From positions 1-64,000 of the forward strand of contig NZ_BJMN01000005.1 in assembly GCF_006539185.1 (NCBI RefSeq): DNA of 64,000 nucleotides, written 5' to 3'. This DNA is from Streptomyces gardneri (GTDB lineage: Bacteria; Actinomycetota; Actinomycetes; Streptomycetales; Streptomycetaceae). Position numbers and translations under genes: made by a program. Shown here piece by piece: positions 44,166-52,893 of this stretch. Position 1 is the first letter of the stretch, and each line of letters begins with the position of its first letter. Below the pieces are notes generated by a model. The model saw nothing but the letters and a program-made list of their open reading frames with translations. It was not told where the DNA came from and did no database searches.

Positions 44166-45539
44166 ATGGCCACCACCACGGGGGCGGAAGCGCCCGAGCT
44201 CGCGGGACGACCGCTGCTCGGCTCCCTGCTCGACCTCAAGAACGACTCGCTGGGCACCTTCCTGCGCGCCCAGCGCGAGCACGGCGACGTCGTCCGGATC
44301 ACCGCCGGGCCGCCGGGGATGCGCGCCACCGTCTACGGCGTCTTCTCCGCAGCGGGCGCGCAGCAGGTCCTCGCCGGCGAGTCGGCCAACTTCCGCAAGG
44401 ACAACGCCTTCTACCAGGAGATCCGCGAGTCCTTCGGCAACGGCCTGCTCACCAGCCAGGACGAGGACTATCTGCGCCAGCGCCGACTCGTCCAGCCCCT
44501 CTTCACCAAGCGCCACGTCGACGGATACGCCGCCGCCATCGCCGCCGAGGTCACCGCCCTCACCGCGGAGTGGGACGAGGACGGCGCCTTCACCGTCGAC
44601 GTCCTCCAGCAGATGGCCCGGCTCGCGCTCCGCGCCGTCGCCCGCATCCTCTTCGGCACCGACGTCGACGCGGCCGTCGAGGTCGTCGAGCGCTGCTTCC
44701 CCGAGGTCGGCGCCTACGTCCTCCGCCGCGGCTACTCGCCGCTCAAGACGCCCCGCGACTGGCCCACCCCCGGCAACCGCCGGGCCGCCGCCGTCCACCA
44801 GGCGCTGTACGAGGTCTGCGACCGGATCATCGCCGACCGCCGGGAGTCCGGCCGCGCCCCCGGCGACGGGCAGGACCTCCTCACGCTCCTCGCCGAGGCC
44901 GAGAGCGCCGAGGACGGCAGCTTCAGCGCCACCGAGCTGCGCGAGCAGGTCCTCGTCTTCCTCGTCGCCGGCCACGAGACGACCGCGACCTCCCTCGGCT
45001 TCGCCCTCCACCTCCTCGGCCTGCACCCGGAGGTCCGGAAGCGGGCGCACGAGGAGGTCGACCGGGTGCTCGCGGGACGTACCCCCGGCGCCGCCGACCT
45101 GGACTCCCTGCCGTATGTCACCCAGGTCCTCAAGGAGGCCATGCGGCTCTTCCCGGCCGCGCCCGCCATCGGCCGCCGAGCCGTCGCCGCCACCGAGATC
45201 GACGGCGTCACCGTCCCGGCCGGCGCGGACGTCATCGTCGTGCCCTGGGTCACCCACCGGCACCCCGCCTACTGGGAGGACCCGGAGCGCTTCGACCCCG
45301 ACCGCTTCACGCCCGAGGCGGAGGCCGCCCGCCCCCGGTACGCCTGGTTCCCCTTCGGCGGCGGCCCGCGTGCCTGCATAGGCCAGCACTTCTCGATGCT
45401 GGAGTCGGTGGTCGCCCTGGCGATGCTCCTCCAGAAGTACGAGTTCGAGGCCGTCGACACCGAGGTCCCGGTCGCCCCCGCGATCACCCTCCAGGCGGCG
45501 GGCCCGGCCCGCTGCCGGCTCCGCCCCCGCACCGCCTGA
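44166..45539 (+). CDS. Cytochrome P450
   Basis: A 457-residue soluble P450. The I-helix oxygen motif is VAGHETTATS, the ExxR is KEAMR, and the heme loop FGGGPRACIG places the ligand at Cys404. PERFDPDRFTPEAEAARPRYAWFPFGGG is the standard meander. The sequence looks more like fatty-acid or terpene P450s of the CYP102/CYP4-like branch than CYP105/107 macrolide types. ATG 44166 has AAGGGGG eight bases upstream. No ferredoxin, reductase or biosynthetic genes are adjacent, so its substrate is open. A terminator follows. Confidence 0.95.
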   Translation: MATTTGAEAPELAGRPLLGSLLDLKNDSLGTFLRAQREHGDVVRITAGPPGMRATVYGVFSAAGAQQVLAGESANFRKDNAFYQEIRESFGNGLLTSQDEDYLRQRRLVQPLFTKRHVDGYAAAIAAEVTALTAEWDEDGAFTVDVLQQMARLALRAVARILFGTDVDAAVEVVERCFPEVGAYVLRRGYSPLKTPRDWPTPGNRRAAAVHQALYEVCDRIIADRRESGRAPGDGQDLLTLLAEAESAEDGSFSATELREQVLVFLVAGHETTATSLGFALHLLGLHPEVRKRAHEEVDRVLAGRTPGAADLDSLPYVTQVLKEAMRLFPAAPAIGRRAVAATEIDGVTVPAGADVIVVPWVTHRHPAYWEDPERFDPDRFTPEAEAARPRYAWFPFGGGPRACIGQHFSMLESVVALAMLLQKYEFEAVDTEVPVAPAITLQAAGPARCRLRPRTA

Positions 45540-45557
45540 GCGGCCCGGCACCGAAAC

Positions 45558-45592
45558 GCCCCCGGACACCGTCACCCGACGGCGCCGGGGGC
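45558..45592. terminator. Bidirectional hairpin terminator
   Basis: GCCCCCGG/CCGGGGGC outer arms and CCGTC/GACGG inner arms around loop ACCC, between the convergent P450 and glutathione peroxidase genes. Confidence 0.82.
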
Positions 45593-45603
45593 CACGGCCC
45601 GCC

Positions 45604-46086
45604 TCAGGCGAGCTGCGCCTCGATCGCGGAGAGGACCTCCGGGGCCTCCGGCTCGGTGCGCGGACGGAAGCGGGTGACCCCGCCGTCCTTGCCGACGAGG
45701 AACTTCTCGAAGTTCCACTGCACGTCGCCGGCCTCGCCGTCGGCGTCCGCGACCTTGGTCAGCTCCGTGTAGAGCGGGTGGCGGCCCTCGCCGTTGACGT
45801 CCGTCTTCTCCAGGAGCGGGAAGGACACCCCGTAGGTCACCGAGCAGAAGGTCTGGATCTCGTCCGCACCGCCCGGCTCCTGGCCCGCGAACTGGTTGCA
45901 GGGCACGCCGAGCACGGTGAGGCCACGCTCCCCGTACTCCTTCTGCAGCCGCTCCAGACCCGCGTACTGCGGGGTCAGACCGCACTTCGAGGCCACGTTC
46001 ACGACGAGGACCGCGCGGTCCCGGTAGTCGGCGAGGGAGACGGCCTCCCCGGTCAGGGTCTTCAGGGGGATGTCGTACAGGCTCAT
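45604..46086 (-). CDS. Glutathione peroxidase-family thiol peroxidase
   Basis: A 160-residue peroxidase with cysteine in place of selenocysteine: ASKCGLTPQY (Cys35), GVPCNQFAGQEPG with Gln65, and VQWNFEKFLVGKDG with the catalytic Trp-Asn. The GVPCNQF cysteine could act as resolving residue, as in thioredoxin-dependent members; Streptomyces make mycothiol rather than glutathione, so the reductant is probably thioredoxin or mycothiol. The ATG is divergent from the DUF6011 gene by 36 bases. Confidence 0.95.
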   Translation of the reverse strand: MSLYDIPLKTLTGEAVSLADYRDRAVLVVNVASKCGLTPQYAGLERLQKEYGERGLTVLGVPCNQFAGQEPGGADEIQTFCSVTYGVSFPLLEKTDVNGEGRHPLYTELTKVADADGEAGDVQWNFEKFLVGKDGGVTRFRPRTEPEAPEVLSAIEAQLA

Positions 46087-46122
46087 GGACCGCTCCTGGT
46101 CGAAATGGGGTTTGATCTCAGC

Positions 46123-46347
46123 ATGGGTGAAGAACGACTGGCGCTCGCGATCGATTCCGCGACGGAGGAAGAGCCCCACCGGGTGTGCTGCCGACTCTGC
46201 GGCCGCCCGCTCACCGGCGCGGACTCCCGCCGCACGGGCCTCGGCCCGACCTGCGACGCCAAACTCCACCCGCCGGGCCCCGACATCCGCTCCCGCCGCC
46301 ACGAGGTCGTCCAGGACGCCCTCCCGGGGATCGACGACACACCGTAG
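46123..46347 (+). CDS. DUF6011-type zinc-ribbon protein (74 aa)
   Basis: A small protein with RVCCRLCGRPLTGADSRRTGLGPTC, a four-cysteine motif (CRLCGRPL and GLGPTC) of the DUF6011 type that probably binds zinc. Such modules occur in phage and actinobacterial proteins tied to nucleic acids. No ribosome-binding site is visible; TTTGAT 6 bases upstream suggests leaderless translation. An RNA ligase gene follows on the same strand after 126 bases; a functional link is a guess. Confidence 0.75.
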   Translation: MGEERLALAIDSATEEEPHRVCCRLCGRPLTGADSRRTGLGPTCDAKLHPPGPDIRSRRHEVVQDALPGIDDTP

Positions 46348-46473
46348 CGAAGGGGGTGGCCACGGTACGGGAACCCGGCGACGCTACCAGGCGAGAAAAC
46401 GATGGCCCAGGGAAATTCGCGTCGGCACAGTGATCACCGATGAGAACGAAACCCGAGCCACCGGAGTCCTGAC

Positions 46474-47544
46474 ATGTCGACCCTGCGCGTCACCGCCGAA
46501 GTCCTCACCGTCCACCCCCACCCCAACGCCGACGCCCTGGAACTCGCCCAGGTCGGCCTCTACCGCGCCGTCGTCGCCAAGGGCGCCTACCGGACCGGCG
46601 ACGCGGCCCTCTACATACCGGAGCAGGCGGTGCTGCCCGCCCCCCTCGTCGACGAGCTCGGGCTGACGGGCCGCCTGGCAGGGAAGGACTCCGACCGGGT
46701 CAGGGCCGTACGACTGCGCGGCGAGCTGTCGCAGGGCATCGTGTGCCGCCCCGGCGCGCTCGCCGACACCGACCTCGCCCGGGCCGCGGCCGAGCGGACC
46801 GACTTCGCGGAGACGCTCGGCATCACCAAATGGGTCCCACCGATCCCGACCACCATGAACGGCGACGTCGAGTCGGCACCCGACCTGCTGCCCTGGGTCG
46901 ACATCGAGAACCTCCAGCGCTACCCGGACATCTTCGAGCCCGGCGAGCCCGTCGTCCTGACGGAGAAGCTCCACGGCACGGCCTGCCTGCTGACCTGGCA
47001 CGCCGAGGACGGGCGCGTCCAGGTCTCCTCCAAGGGGTACGGGGCGAAGGGCCTCGCGCTCCAGGAGGACCCCCGCAACCTGTACTGGCGCGCCGTCCAC
47101 GCGCACGGACTGCCCGCCGTCGCGGAGCGGCTCGCCGAGCGCCTCGGCGCCCGGCGGATCGGCTTCTTCGGCGAGGTCTACGGAGCCGGGGTGCAGGACC
47201 TCACCTACGGCGCCGACGGCCGCTCCGGGACCGTCGGCTACGCGCTCTTCGACCTGTCGGCCGAGATCGACGGCCAGGTCCACTGGCTGACCCCCGCCGA
47301 GGTCCTCGAACCCGGCGAGGTGCCGCTCGTCCCGAGTCTGTACAGCGGCCCGTACGACCTGGACACCGTCCTCGCGCACGCCAGCGGCCGGGAGACCGTC
47401 TCCGGGCGCGAGGCGCACCTGCGGGAGGGTGTCGTCATCCGCCCCGCCACCGAGCGGTACAGCCCGGTCGTCGGCGGCCGGGCCATCGCCAAGGCGGTCA
47501 GCCCGGCCTACCTGACCCGGAAGGGCGGCACGGAGTACGAGTGA
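46474..47544 (+). CDS. RNA ligase, DRB0094 (Rnl5) family
   Basis: A 356-residue ATP-dependent RNA ligase. An N-terminal OB-like domain (about 1-145: TAEVLTVHPHPNADALELAQVG, VLPAPLVDELGL) precedes the nucleotidyltransferase domain. Motif I TEKLHGTACLL puts the adenylated lysine at residue 165; motif III is IGFFGEVYG, motif IV REGVVIRPA and motif V IAKAVS. The order OB-fold then ligase core is that of Deinococcus DraRnl, which seals 5'-phosphate/3'-OH RNA ends with a DNA template preference. Substrate in this organism is unknown: RNA repair, tRNA repair or defence. It stands between a zinc-ribbon gene and a convergent tesB, 9 bases away. Confidence 0.85.
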   Translation: MSTLRVTAEVLTVHPHPNADALELAQVGLYRAVVAKGAYRTGDAALYIPEQAVLPAPLVDELGLTGRLAGKDSDRVRAVRLRGELSQGIVCRPGALADTDLARAAAERTDFAETLGITKWVPPIPTTMNGDVESAPDLLPWVDIENLQRYPDIFEPGEPVVLTEKLHGTACLLTWHAEDGRVQVSSKGYGAKGLALQEDPRNLYWRAVHAHGLPAVAERLAERLGARRIGFFGEVYGAGVQDLTYGADGRSGTVGYALFDLSAEIDGQVHWLTPAEVLEPGEVPLVPSLYSGPYDLDTVLAHASGRETVSGREAHLREGVVIRPATERYSPVVGGRAIAKAVSPAYLTRKGGTEYE

Positions 47545-47553
47545 CCGGACCGC

Positions 47554-48417
47554 TCAGAGCTTCCTGAACAGGCCCTCCTGGACCACCGACACCAGGAGCT
47601 GCCCCTCGCGGTCGTAGATCCGGCCCCGGGCCAGGCCGCGTCCGCCGGTCGCGATCGGCGACTCCTGGTCGTACAGGAACCACTCGTCGGCCCGGAAAGG
47701 CCGGTGGAACCACATCGCGTGGTCCAGCGACGCCATGTCGAAACCGCGGGGGCCCCACAGGGGCTCCACCGGGATGCGGACCGCGTCCAGCAGGGTCATG
47801 TCCGAGGCGTACGTCAGGGCGCAGGTGTGGATCAGCGGGTCGTCGCCCAGCGGCCCCACGGCCCGCATCCACACCGCCGAGCGCGGGTCCGCGCCCTTGA
47901 CCTCGTCCTGGGTCCAGCGCAGCCGGTCCACGTACCGGATCTGGAACGGTTGGCGACGGGCCATCCGCTCCAGGGCCTCCGGCAGCGCGCCGAGGTGTTC
48001 GCGGATCTCGTCGGCGAGGTCCGGAAGGCTCTCCGGGTCGGTCAGGTGCCGGGGCGGCAGCTGATGCTCGAAGGCGCCCTCCTCCGGCTTGTGGAAGGAG
48101 GCCGTGAGATTGAAGATCGTCCGGCCCTCCTGCACGGCCGTGACCCGACGGGTCGTGAACGACCGCCCGTCCCGCACCCGCTCCACCTGATACACGATCG
48201 GCACGCCCGGCCGGCCCGGCCGCAGGAAGTAGGAGTGCAGCGAATGGACCGGCCGGTCGCCCTCCGTGGTGCGCCCGGCCGCGACGAGGGCCTGCCCGGC
48301 GACCTGCCCGCCGAAGACCCGTTGCAGCGACTCCTGCGGGCTCCGCCCACGGAAGATGTTGACCTCGATCTGCTCCAGGTCGAGCAGATCGACGAGCCTC
48401 TCGGCGGGATTGGTCAC
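47554..48417 (-). CDS. tesB: Acyl-CoA thioesterase II
   Basis: Double-hotdog thioesterase that hydrolyses acyl-CoA. The 287-residue protein has RVFGGQVAGQALVAAG and HSLHSYFLRPG in the first hotdog, LIHTCALTYASDMTLLD with the catalytic Asp in the second, and VSVVQEGLFR with the catalytic Gln at the end. Ends two residues after FRKL. It lies 14 bases downstream of the helicase gene on the same strand, so the two may be cotranscribed. Confidence 0.94.
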   Translation of the reverse strand: MTNPAERLVDLLDLEQIEVNIFRGRSPQESLQRVFGGQVAGQALVAAGRTTEGDRPVHSLHSYFLRPGRPGVPIVYQVERVRDGRSFTTRRVTAVQEGRTIFNLTASFHKPEEGAFEHQLPPRHLTDPESLPDLADEIREHLGALPEALERMARRQPFQIRYVDRLRWTQDEVKGADPRSAVWMRAVGPLGDDPLIHTCALTYASDMTLLDAVRIPVEPLWGPRGFDMASLDHAMWFHRPFRADEWFLYDQESPIATGGRGLARGRIYDREGQLLVSVVQEGLFRKL

Positions 48418-48431
48418 GTCAGGTCTCTCCT

Positions 48432-50945
48432 CTACAGCTGTCCGACGGACGTCACGCGTACGACCGCGCGGCCCTCCTCGTCGGAGGCGGCGAGATCCAC
48501 CTCCGCGCTGATGCCCCAGTCATGGTCGCCGTTCGGGTCGGCGAAGGTCTGCCGGACGCGCCACAGGCCGTGCGCCGCGTCCTCCTCGATGGCCAGCAGC
48601 TTCGGGCCGCGCGCGTCCGGGCCCGTACCGAGATCGTCGTACTCGTCCCAGTAGGCGTCCATCGCCTCGCCCCACGCGTCCGCGTCCCAGCCGGACTCCG
48701 CGTCCAGCTCGCCGAGCGCGTCCACGTTGTCGAGGGCCGCCAGCTCCACCCGGCGGAACATCGCGTTGCGCACGAGGACCCGGAAGGCGCGGGCGTTCGC
48801 CGTGACCGGCTTGACCTGGTCGGCCTTCTCCTGGGCCTCCTCGGCCGTCTGGATCTCCGGGTTCGCCAGCTGCTCCCACTCGTCGAGCAGCGAGGAGTCC
48901 ACCTGTCGCACCATCTCGCCCAGCCAGGCGATCAGGTCCTCCAGGTCCTCGGTCTTCAGGTCGTCCGGGATGGTGTGGTCGAGCGCCTTGTACGCGCTCG
49001 CGAGGTAGCGCAGGACGATGCCCTCGGTCCGCGCCAGCTCGTACCAGGACGTGAACTCCGTGAAGGTCATGGCGCGTTCGTACATGTCACGGATGACCGA
49101 CTTCGGCGACACCGGGTGGTCGCCGACCCACGGGTGGGACTTCCGGTAGACGTCGTACGCGTGCCAGAGCAGCTCCTCCAGCGGCTTCGGGTACGAGATC
49201 TCCTGGAGCCGCTCCATCCGCTCCTCGTACTCGACGCCGTCGCGCTTCATCTGCCCGACGGCCTCCCCGCGCGCCTTGTTCTGCATCGCGGCGAGGATCT
49301 GGCGCGGGTCGTCGAGCGTCGACTCGACGACCGACACCATGTCGAGGGCGTACGACGGGGACTCCGGGTCCAGCAGGTCGAAGGCGGCGAGCGCGAAGGT
49401 CGACAGCGGCTGGTTCAGCGCGAAGTCCTGCTGGAGGTCGACCGTCAGCCGGATCGTGCGGCCCTCGGCGTCCGGTGTGTCCAGCTGCTCCACCACACCG
49501 CCGTCGAGCAGCGAGCGGTAGATCGCGATGGCCCGGCGGATGTGCCGCAGCTGCGCCTTGCGCGGCTCGTGGTTGTCCTCCAGGAGCTTGCGCATCGCGT
49601 CGAAGGCGTTGCCCGGCCGGGCGATCACCGAGAGCAGCATGATGTTGGTGACCTTGAAGCGCGAGGTCAGCGGCTCGGGCTCGGAGCCGATCAGCTTCTC
49701 GAAGGTGGTGTCGCTCCAGGCGACGAAGCCTTCCGGGGCCTTCTTGCGGACGACCTTGCGGCGCTTCTTCGGGTCGTCGCCGGCCTTTGCGAGCGCCTTC
49801 TCGTTCTCGATGACGTGCTCGGGCGCCTGCGCGACCACGTAACCCGCCGTGTCGAAGCCGGCCCGTCCGGCCCGGCCCGCGATCTGGTGGAACTCACGGG
49901 CCCGGAGGGTGCGCACCCGGCTGCCGTCGTACTTCGTCAGCGCCGTGAACAGCACCGTACGGATGGGCACGTTGACACCGACGCCCAGCGTGTCCGTCCC
50001 GCAGATGACCTTCAGCAGACCGGCCTGGGCCAGCTTCTCGACGAGCCGCCGGTACTTGGGCAGCATGCCCGCGTGGTGCACGCCGATGCCGTGGCGGACG
50101 TACCGCGAGAGGTTCTGCCCGAACTTGGTGGTGAAGCGGAAGTTGCCGATCAGCTCGGCGATCCTGTCCTTCTCCTCACGCGTGCACATGTTGATGCTCA
50201 TGAGCGACTGGGCCCGCTCGACGGCCTGCGCCTGCGTGAAGTGGACGATGTAGACCGGAGCCTGCTTGGTCTCCAGGAGCTCCGTCAGGGTGTCCGTGAT
50301 CGGCGTCAGCTCGTACTCGTAAGAGAGGGGCACCGGCCGCGTCGCCGAGCGGACCACCGAGGTCGGCCGTCCGGTCCGCCGCGTCAGGTCCTTCTCGAAC
50401 ATCGACACGTCGCCGAGCGTCGCCGACATGAGGACGAACTGCGCCTGCGGCAGTTCGAGGATCGGGATCTGCCAGGCCCAGCCGCGGTCGGCCTCGGCGT
50501 AGAAGTGGAACTCGTCCATGACGACCTGGCCGATGTCGGCGTACTTGCCGTCCCGCAGCGCGATCGAGGCGAGCACCTCGGCGGTGCAGCAGATGACCGG
50601 CGCGTCCGCGTTCACGGAGGCGTCGCCGGTGAGCATGCCGACGTTCTCGGTGCCGAAGATCTTGCACAGGTCGAAGAACTTCTCCGACACCAGCGCCTTG
50701 ATCGGCGCCGTGTAGAAGGTGACCTGGTCGTTCGCGAGCGCCGTGAAGTGCGCCCCCGCGGCGACCAGCGACTTCCCCGAGCCGGTGGGGGTGGACAGGA
50801 TCACGTTCGCCCCGGACACCACCTCGATGAGCGCCTCCTCCTGGGCCGGGTAGAGCGTGATGCCCTGGTCCTCGGCCCATGAGGAGAAGGCCTCGAAGAG
50901 GGCGTCGGGGTCGGCGGTCGGCGGAAGACGATCGATAAGGGTCAC
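48432..50945 (-). CDS. DEAD/DEAH-box helicase with DUF3516 domain (HelY/Ski2-like)
   Basis: An 837-residue superfamily 2 helicase. Walker A STPTGSGKSLVAAG is near 50, motif II VMDEFHFYA (DEFH rather than DEAD), motif III LMSATLG and motif VI HQIAGRAGRAGFD near 390. The C-terminal half (about 450-837) is DUF3516, all-helical and charged. Actinobacterial members are probable RNA helicases; a role in mRNA decay or ribosome rescue is inference. The start is GTG 50945 by comparison with the conserved TLIDRLPPTADPDALFEAF opening; ATG 50954 is also possible, and neither has a well-spaced ribosome-binding site. Confidence 0.93.
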   Translation of the reverse strand: MTLIDRLPPTADPDALFEAFSSWAEDQGITLYPAQEEALIEVVSGANVILSTPTGSGKSLVAAGAHFTALANDQVTFYTAPIKALVSEKFFDLCKIFGTENVGMLTGDASVNADAPVICCTAEVLASIALRDGKYADIGQVVMDEFHFYAEADRGWAWQIPILELPQAQFVLMSATLGDVSMFEKDLTRRTGRPTSVVRSATRPVPLSYEYELTPITDTLTELLETKQAPVYIVHFTQAQAVERAQSLMSINMCTREEKDRIAELIGNFRFTTKFGQNLSRYVRHGIGVHHAGMLPKYRRLVEKLAQAGLLKVICGTDTLGVGVNVPIRTVLFTALTKYDGSRVRTLRAREFHQIAGRAGRAGFDTAGYVVAQAPEHVIENEKALAKAGDDPKKRRKVVRKKAPEGFVAWSDTTFEKLIGSEPEPLTSRFKVTNIMLLSVIARPGNAFDAMRKLLEDNHEPRKAQLRHIRRAIAIYRSLLDGGVVEQLDTPDAEGRTIRLTVDLQQDFALNQPLSTFALAAFDLLDPESPSYALDMVSVVESTLDDPRQILAAMQNKARGEAVGQMKRDGVEYEERMERLQEISYPKPLEELLWHAYDVYRKSHPWVGDHPVSPKSVIRDMYERAMTFTEFTSWYELARTEGIVLRYLASAYKALDHTIPDDLKTEDLEDLIAWLGEMVRQVDSSLLDEWEQLANPEIQTAEEAQEKADQVKPVTANARAFRVLVRNAMFRRVELAALDNVDALGELDAESGWDADAWGEAMDAYWDEYDDLGTGPDARGPKLLAIEEDAAHGLWRVRQTFADPNGDHDWGISAEVDLAASDEEGRAVVRVTSVGQL

Positions 50946-51078
50946 GCCCCCCATCTTGCCTGGATTCCGCTCGGATGAGGGAACCGGCCGGAGGCCTTCT
51001 TGATCACGGACGGTAGGCTCGTCCGTCGACCGGTCGTCAACTGAGCGCCGGCGCACGAGAAACGGGGCGGCAGCGACC

Positions 51079-51870
51079 ATGATGGGACCGGCGCACTCAC
51101 TGTCCGGAGCGGCGGCCTGGCTGGGTGTCGGAGCGGCGGCCGCCGCCTTCGACCGTCCCATGCCCTGGCCGGTCCTCCTCGTCGGCGCGCTCATCTGCGC
51201 CGGCGCCGCCCTCGCCCCTGACCTCGACCACAAGTCGGCGACCATCTCCCGCGCCTTCGGGCCGGTCTCCCGGCTCCTCTGCGAGGTCGTCGACAAGCTC
51301 TCGTACGCCGTCTACAAGGCCACCCGCTCCGCCGCCGACCCCCGCAGGTCCGGCGGGCACCGGACGCTCACCCACACCTGGCTCTGGGCCGTCCTGATCG
51401 GTGCCGCAGCCTCCGCCGCGGCGGTCACCGGCGGCCGGTGGGCGGTCCTGGCCATCCTCTTCGTCCACCTGGTCCTCGCCGTGGAAGGGCTGTTGTGGCG
51501 GGCCGCCCGGATGTCCAGCGACGTCCTGGTCTGGCTGCTCGGCGCCACCAGCGCCTGGATCCTCGCGGGCGTCCTCGACAAGCCCGGCAACGGCGCGGAC
51601 TGGTTCTTCACCGGCCCCGGCCAGGAGTACCTCTGGCTCGGCCTGCCGATCGTCCTCGGCGCCCTCGTCCACGACATCGGCGACGCCCTGACGGTCTCCG
51701 GCTGCCCGATCCTGTGGCCCATCCCGGTGGGCCGCAAGCGCTGGTACCCGATCGGCCCGCCCAAGGGGATGCGCTTCCGGGCCGGCAGCTGGGTCGAGCT
51801 CAAGGTCCTCATGCCTGCCTTCATGGTGCTCGGCGGCGTCGGCGGGGCCTCGGCGCTCGGCTTCTTCTAG
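51079..51870 (+). CDS. YdjM-family membrane-bound metal-dependent hydrolase
   Basis: A 263-residue protein with about five spans. MMGPAHSLSGAAAWLG, APDLDHKSATISRAFG and GGHRTLTHTWLWAVL contain the HxxxG, DxDH and HRxxTH metal-site motifs of the YdjM/DUF457 family, whose E. coli member is induced by DNA damage (LexA). VGRKRWYPIGPPKGMRFRAGSWVE near the end is also conserved. No LexA box could be identified upstream. Divergent from the helicase gene, convergent with the LysR gene. Confidence 0.88.
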   Translation: MMGPAHSLSGAAAWLGVGAAAAAFDRPMPWPVLLVGALICAGAALAPDLDHKSATISRAFGPVSRLLCEVVDKLSYAVYKATRSAADPRRSGGHRTLTHTWLWAVLIGAAASAAAVTGGRWAVLAILFVHLVLAVEGLLWRAARMSSDVLVWLLGATSAWILAGVLDKPGNGADWFFTGPGQEYLWLGLPIVLGALVHDIGDALTVSGCPILWPIPVGRKRWYPIGPPKGMRFRAGSWVELKVLMPAFMVLGGVGGASALGFF

Positions 51871-51883
51871 GGCCGGACACCCC

Positions 51884-52822
51884 CTAGCCGCCCGGCGGAT
51901 TCGGGGACGGTTTCGGGAGCGCCTCGCGCAGACGGTCGAGGAGTTTCCGGGCCGCGGGGCTGGAGGGACCCGTGGCCTGCCATGCGAGCGCGACACGGGC
52001 CCGCATCTCGGGCCGGACGATCCGCAGGGTGCGGAGGTGTCCGTCGAGCGGGGACCCGTCCTCTCCGGCGGGCAGCACGGCGATGCCCAGGCCCCGCGCG
52101 GCGAGTTGTACGAGCAGGTGGGGGGCTGCCGCCTCGAAGGTGACCCGGGGGCGGAATCCTGCCTGCGAACAGCCGCGTTCGAGCGCCGCGCGCACCCCGG
52201 TGCCACGGGGCAGGCAGATCAGCGGCCGATCGCGGAGTGCGGCGAGCGGGATGCTCGTGCCGTCGAGGCTGTCGAGGCCGTCGAGCAGCGGACCGCCAGG
52301 TGCGACAACGGCGACGAGCGGGACGTCGATCACCGTTTGGAAGGCCGTTCCCGGTGGTGGCACCTCCTCTGCCGTCCCGAGTACGGCGATGTCGAGCTCG
52401 CCCGTCACGAGCGCGGCCTGCATCCGTTCCGTGCTGTCCTCGGTGAGCGCCACCTCCACCGAGGGGTGGTCGTCGTGGAAGTCCGCGAGCAGGGCGGCGA
52501 TGTCGAATGCGTGACCGGCGGCACCGGAGACCATCCCCAGCGTGACCCGGCCACGCAGCAGGCCCGTGTACGCATCCACCGTCTGCTGCACCGCGTCCGC
52601 CGCGGCCAGTGCGGCGCGGGCGTAGGGAAGGACCGCCCTGCCCACCTCGGTCGGCGTCACCGATCGGCCGGAGCGGTCGAGCAAGGGCTGCCCCAGCTCC
52701 TTCTCCAGCTGGCGGATCTGGGCGCTGAGGCCGGGCTGCGACAGATGCAGCCGGGCGGCGGCGCGGGTGAATCCGCCTTCCTCCACCACGCAGACGAGGT
52801 AGCGCAGCTGACGAAGCTCCAT
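51884..52822 (-). CDS. LysR-family transcriptional regulator
   Basis: A 312-residue regulator. The winged helix is MELRQLRYLVCVVEEGGFTR followed by AAARLHLSQPGLSAQIRQLEKELGQPLLDR. The effector domain (about 90-300) has two Rossmann-like lobes (TLGMVSGAAG, LDIAVLGTAEE, GLGIAVLPAGED). TAGAAT lies eight bases before the ATG, pointing to a leaderless transcript. The divergent gene at 52894 is the expected target, with the inverted repeat at 52851-52865 between them. Confidence 0.92.
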   Translation of the reverse strand: MELRQLRYLVCVVEEGGFTRAAARLHLSQPGLSAQIRQLEKELGQPLLDRSGRSVTPTEVGRAVLPYARAALAAADAVQQTVDAYTGLLRGRVTLGMVSGAAGHAFDIAALLADFHDDHPSVEVALTEDSTERMQAALVTGELDIAVLGTAEEVPPPGTAFQTVIDVPLVAVVAPGGPLLDGLDSLDGTSIPLAALRDRPLICLPRGTGVRAALERGCSQAGFRPRVTFEAAAPHLLVQLAARGLGIAVLPAGEDGSPLDGHLRTLRIVRPEMRARVALAWQATGPSSPAARKLLDRLREALPKPSPNPPGG

Positions 52823-52850
52823 AACTCGTGATTCTAGGTGGCAGTACAAC

Positions 52851-52865
52851 TATCTATTGGAGATA
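52851..52865. promoter_or_regulatory. Inverted repeat between LysR gene and its divergent neighbour
   Basis: TATCT-ATTGG-AGATA, a 15-bp inverted repeat in the 71-base gap between starts, is the best candidate binding site for the LysR protein. Confidence 0.55.
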
Positions 52866-52893
52866 TCGCCCGGTCGGCCGCAGGCTTGATCAC

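Noticed and set aside
44166-45539. P450 as part of a biosynthetic gene cluster
   Set aside because: Neighbours are a VOC protein and a glutathione peroxidase; no polyketide, terpene or peptide genes and no ferredoxin are present.
48522-50882. A 786-codon plus-strand frame opposite the helicase
   Set aside because: Antisense shadow of a gene with intact helicase motifs.
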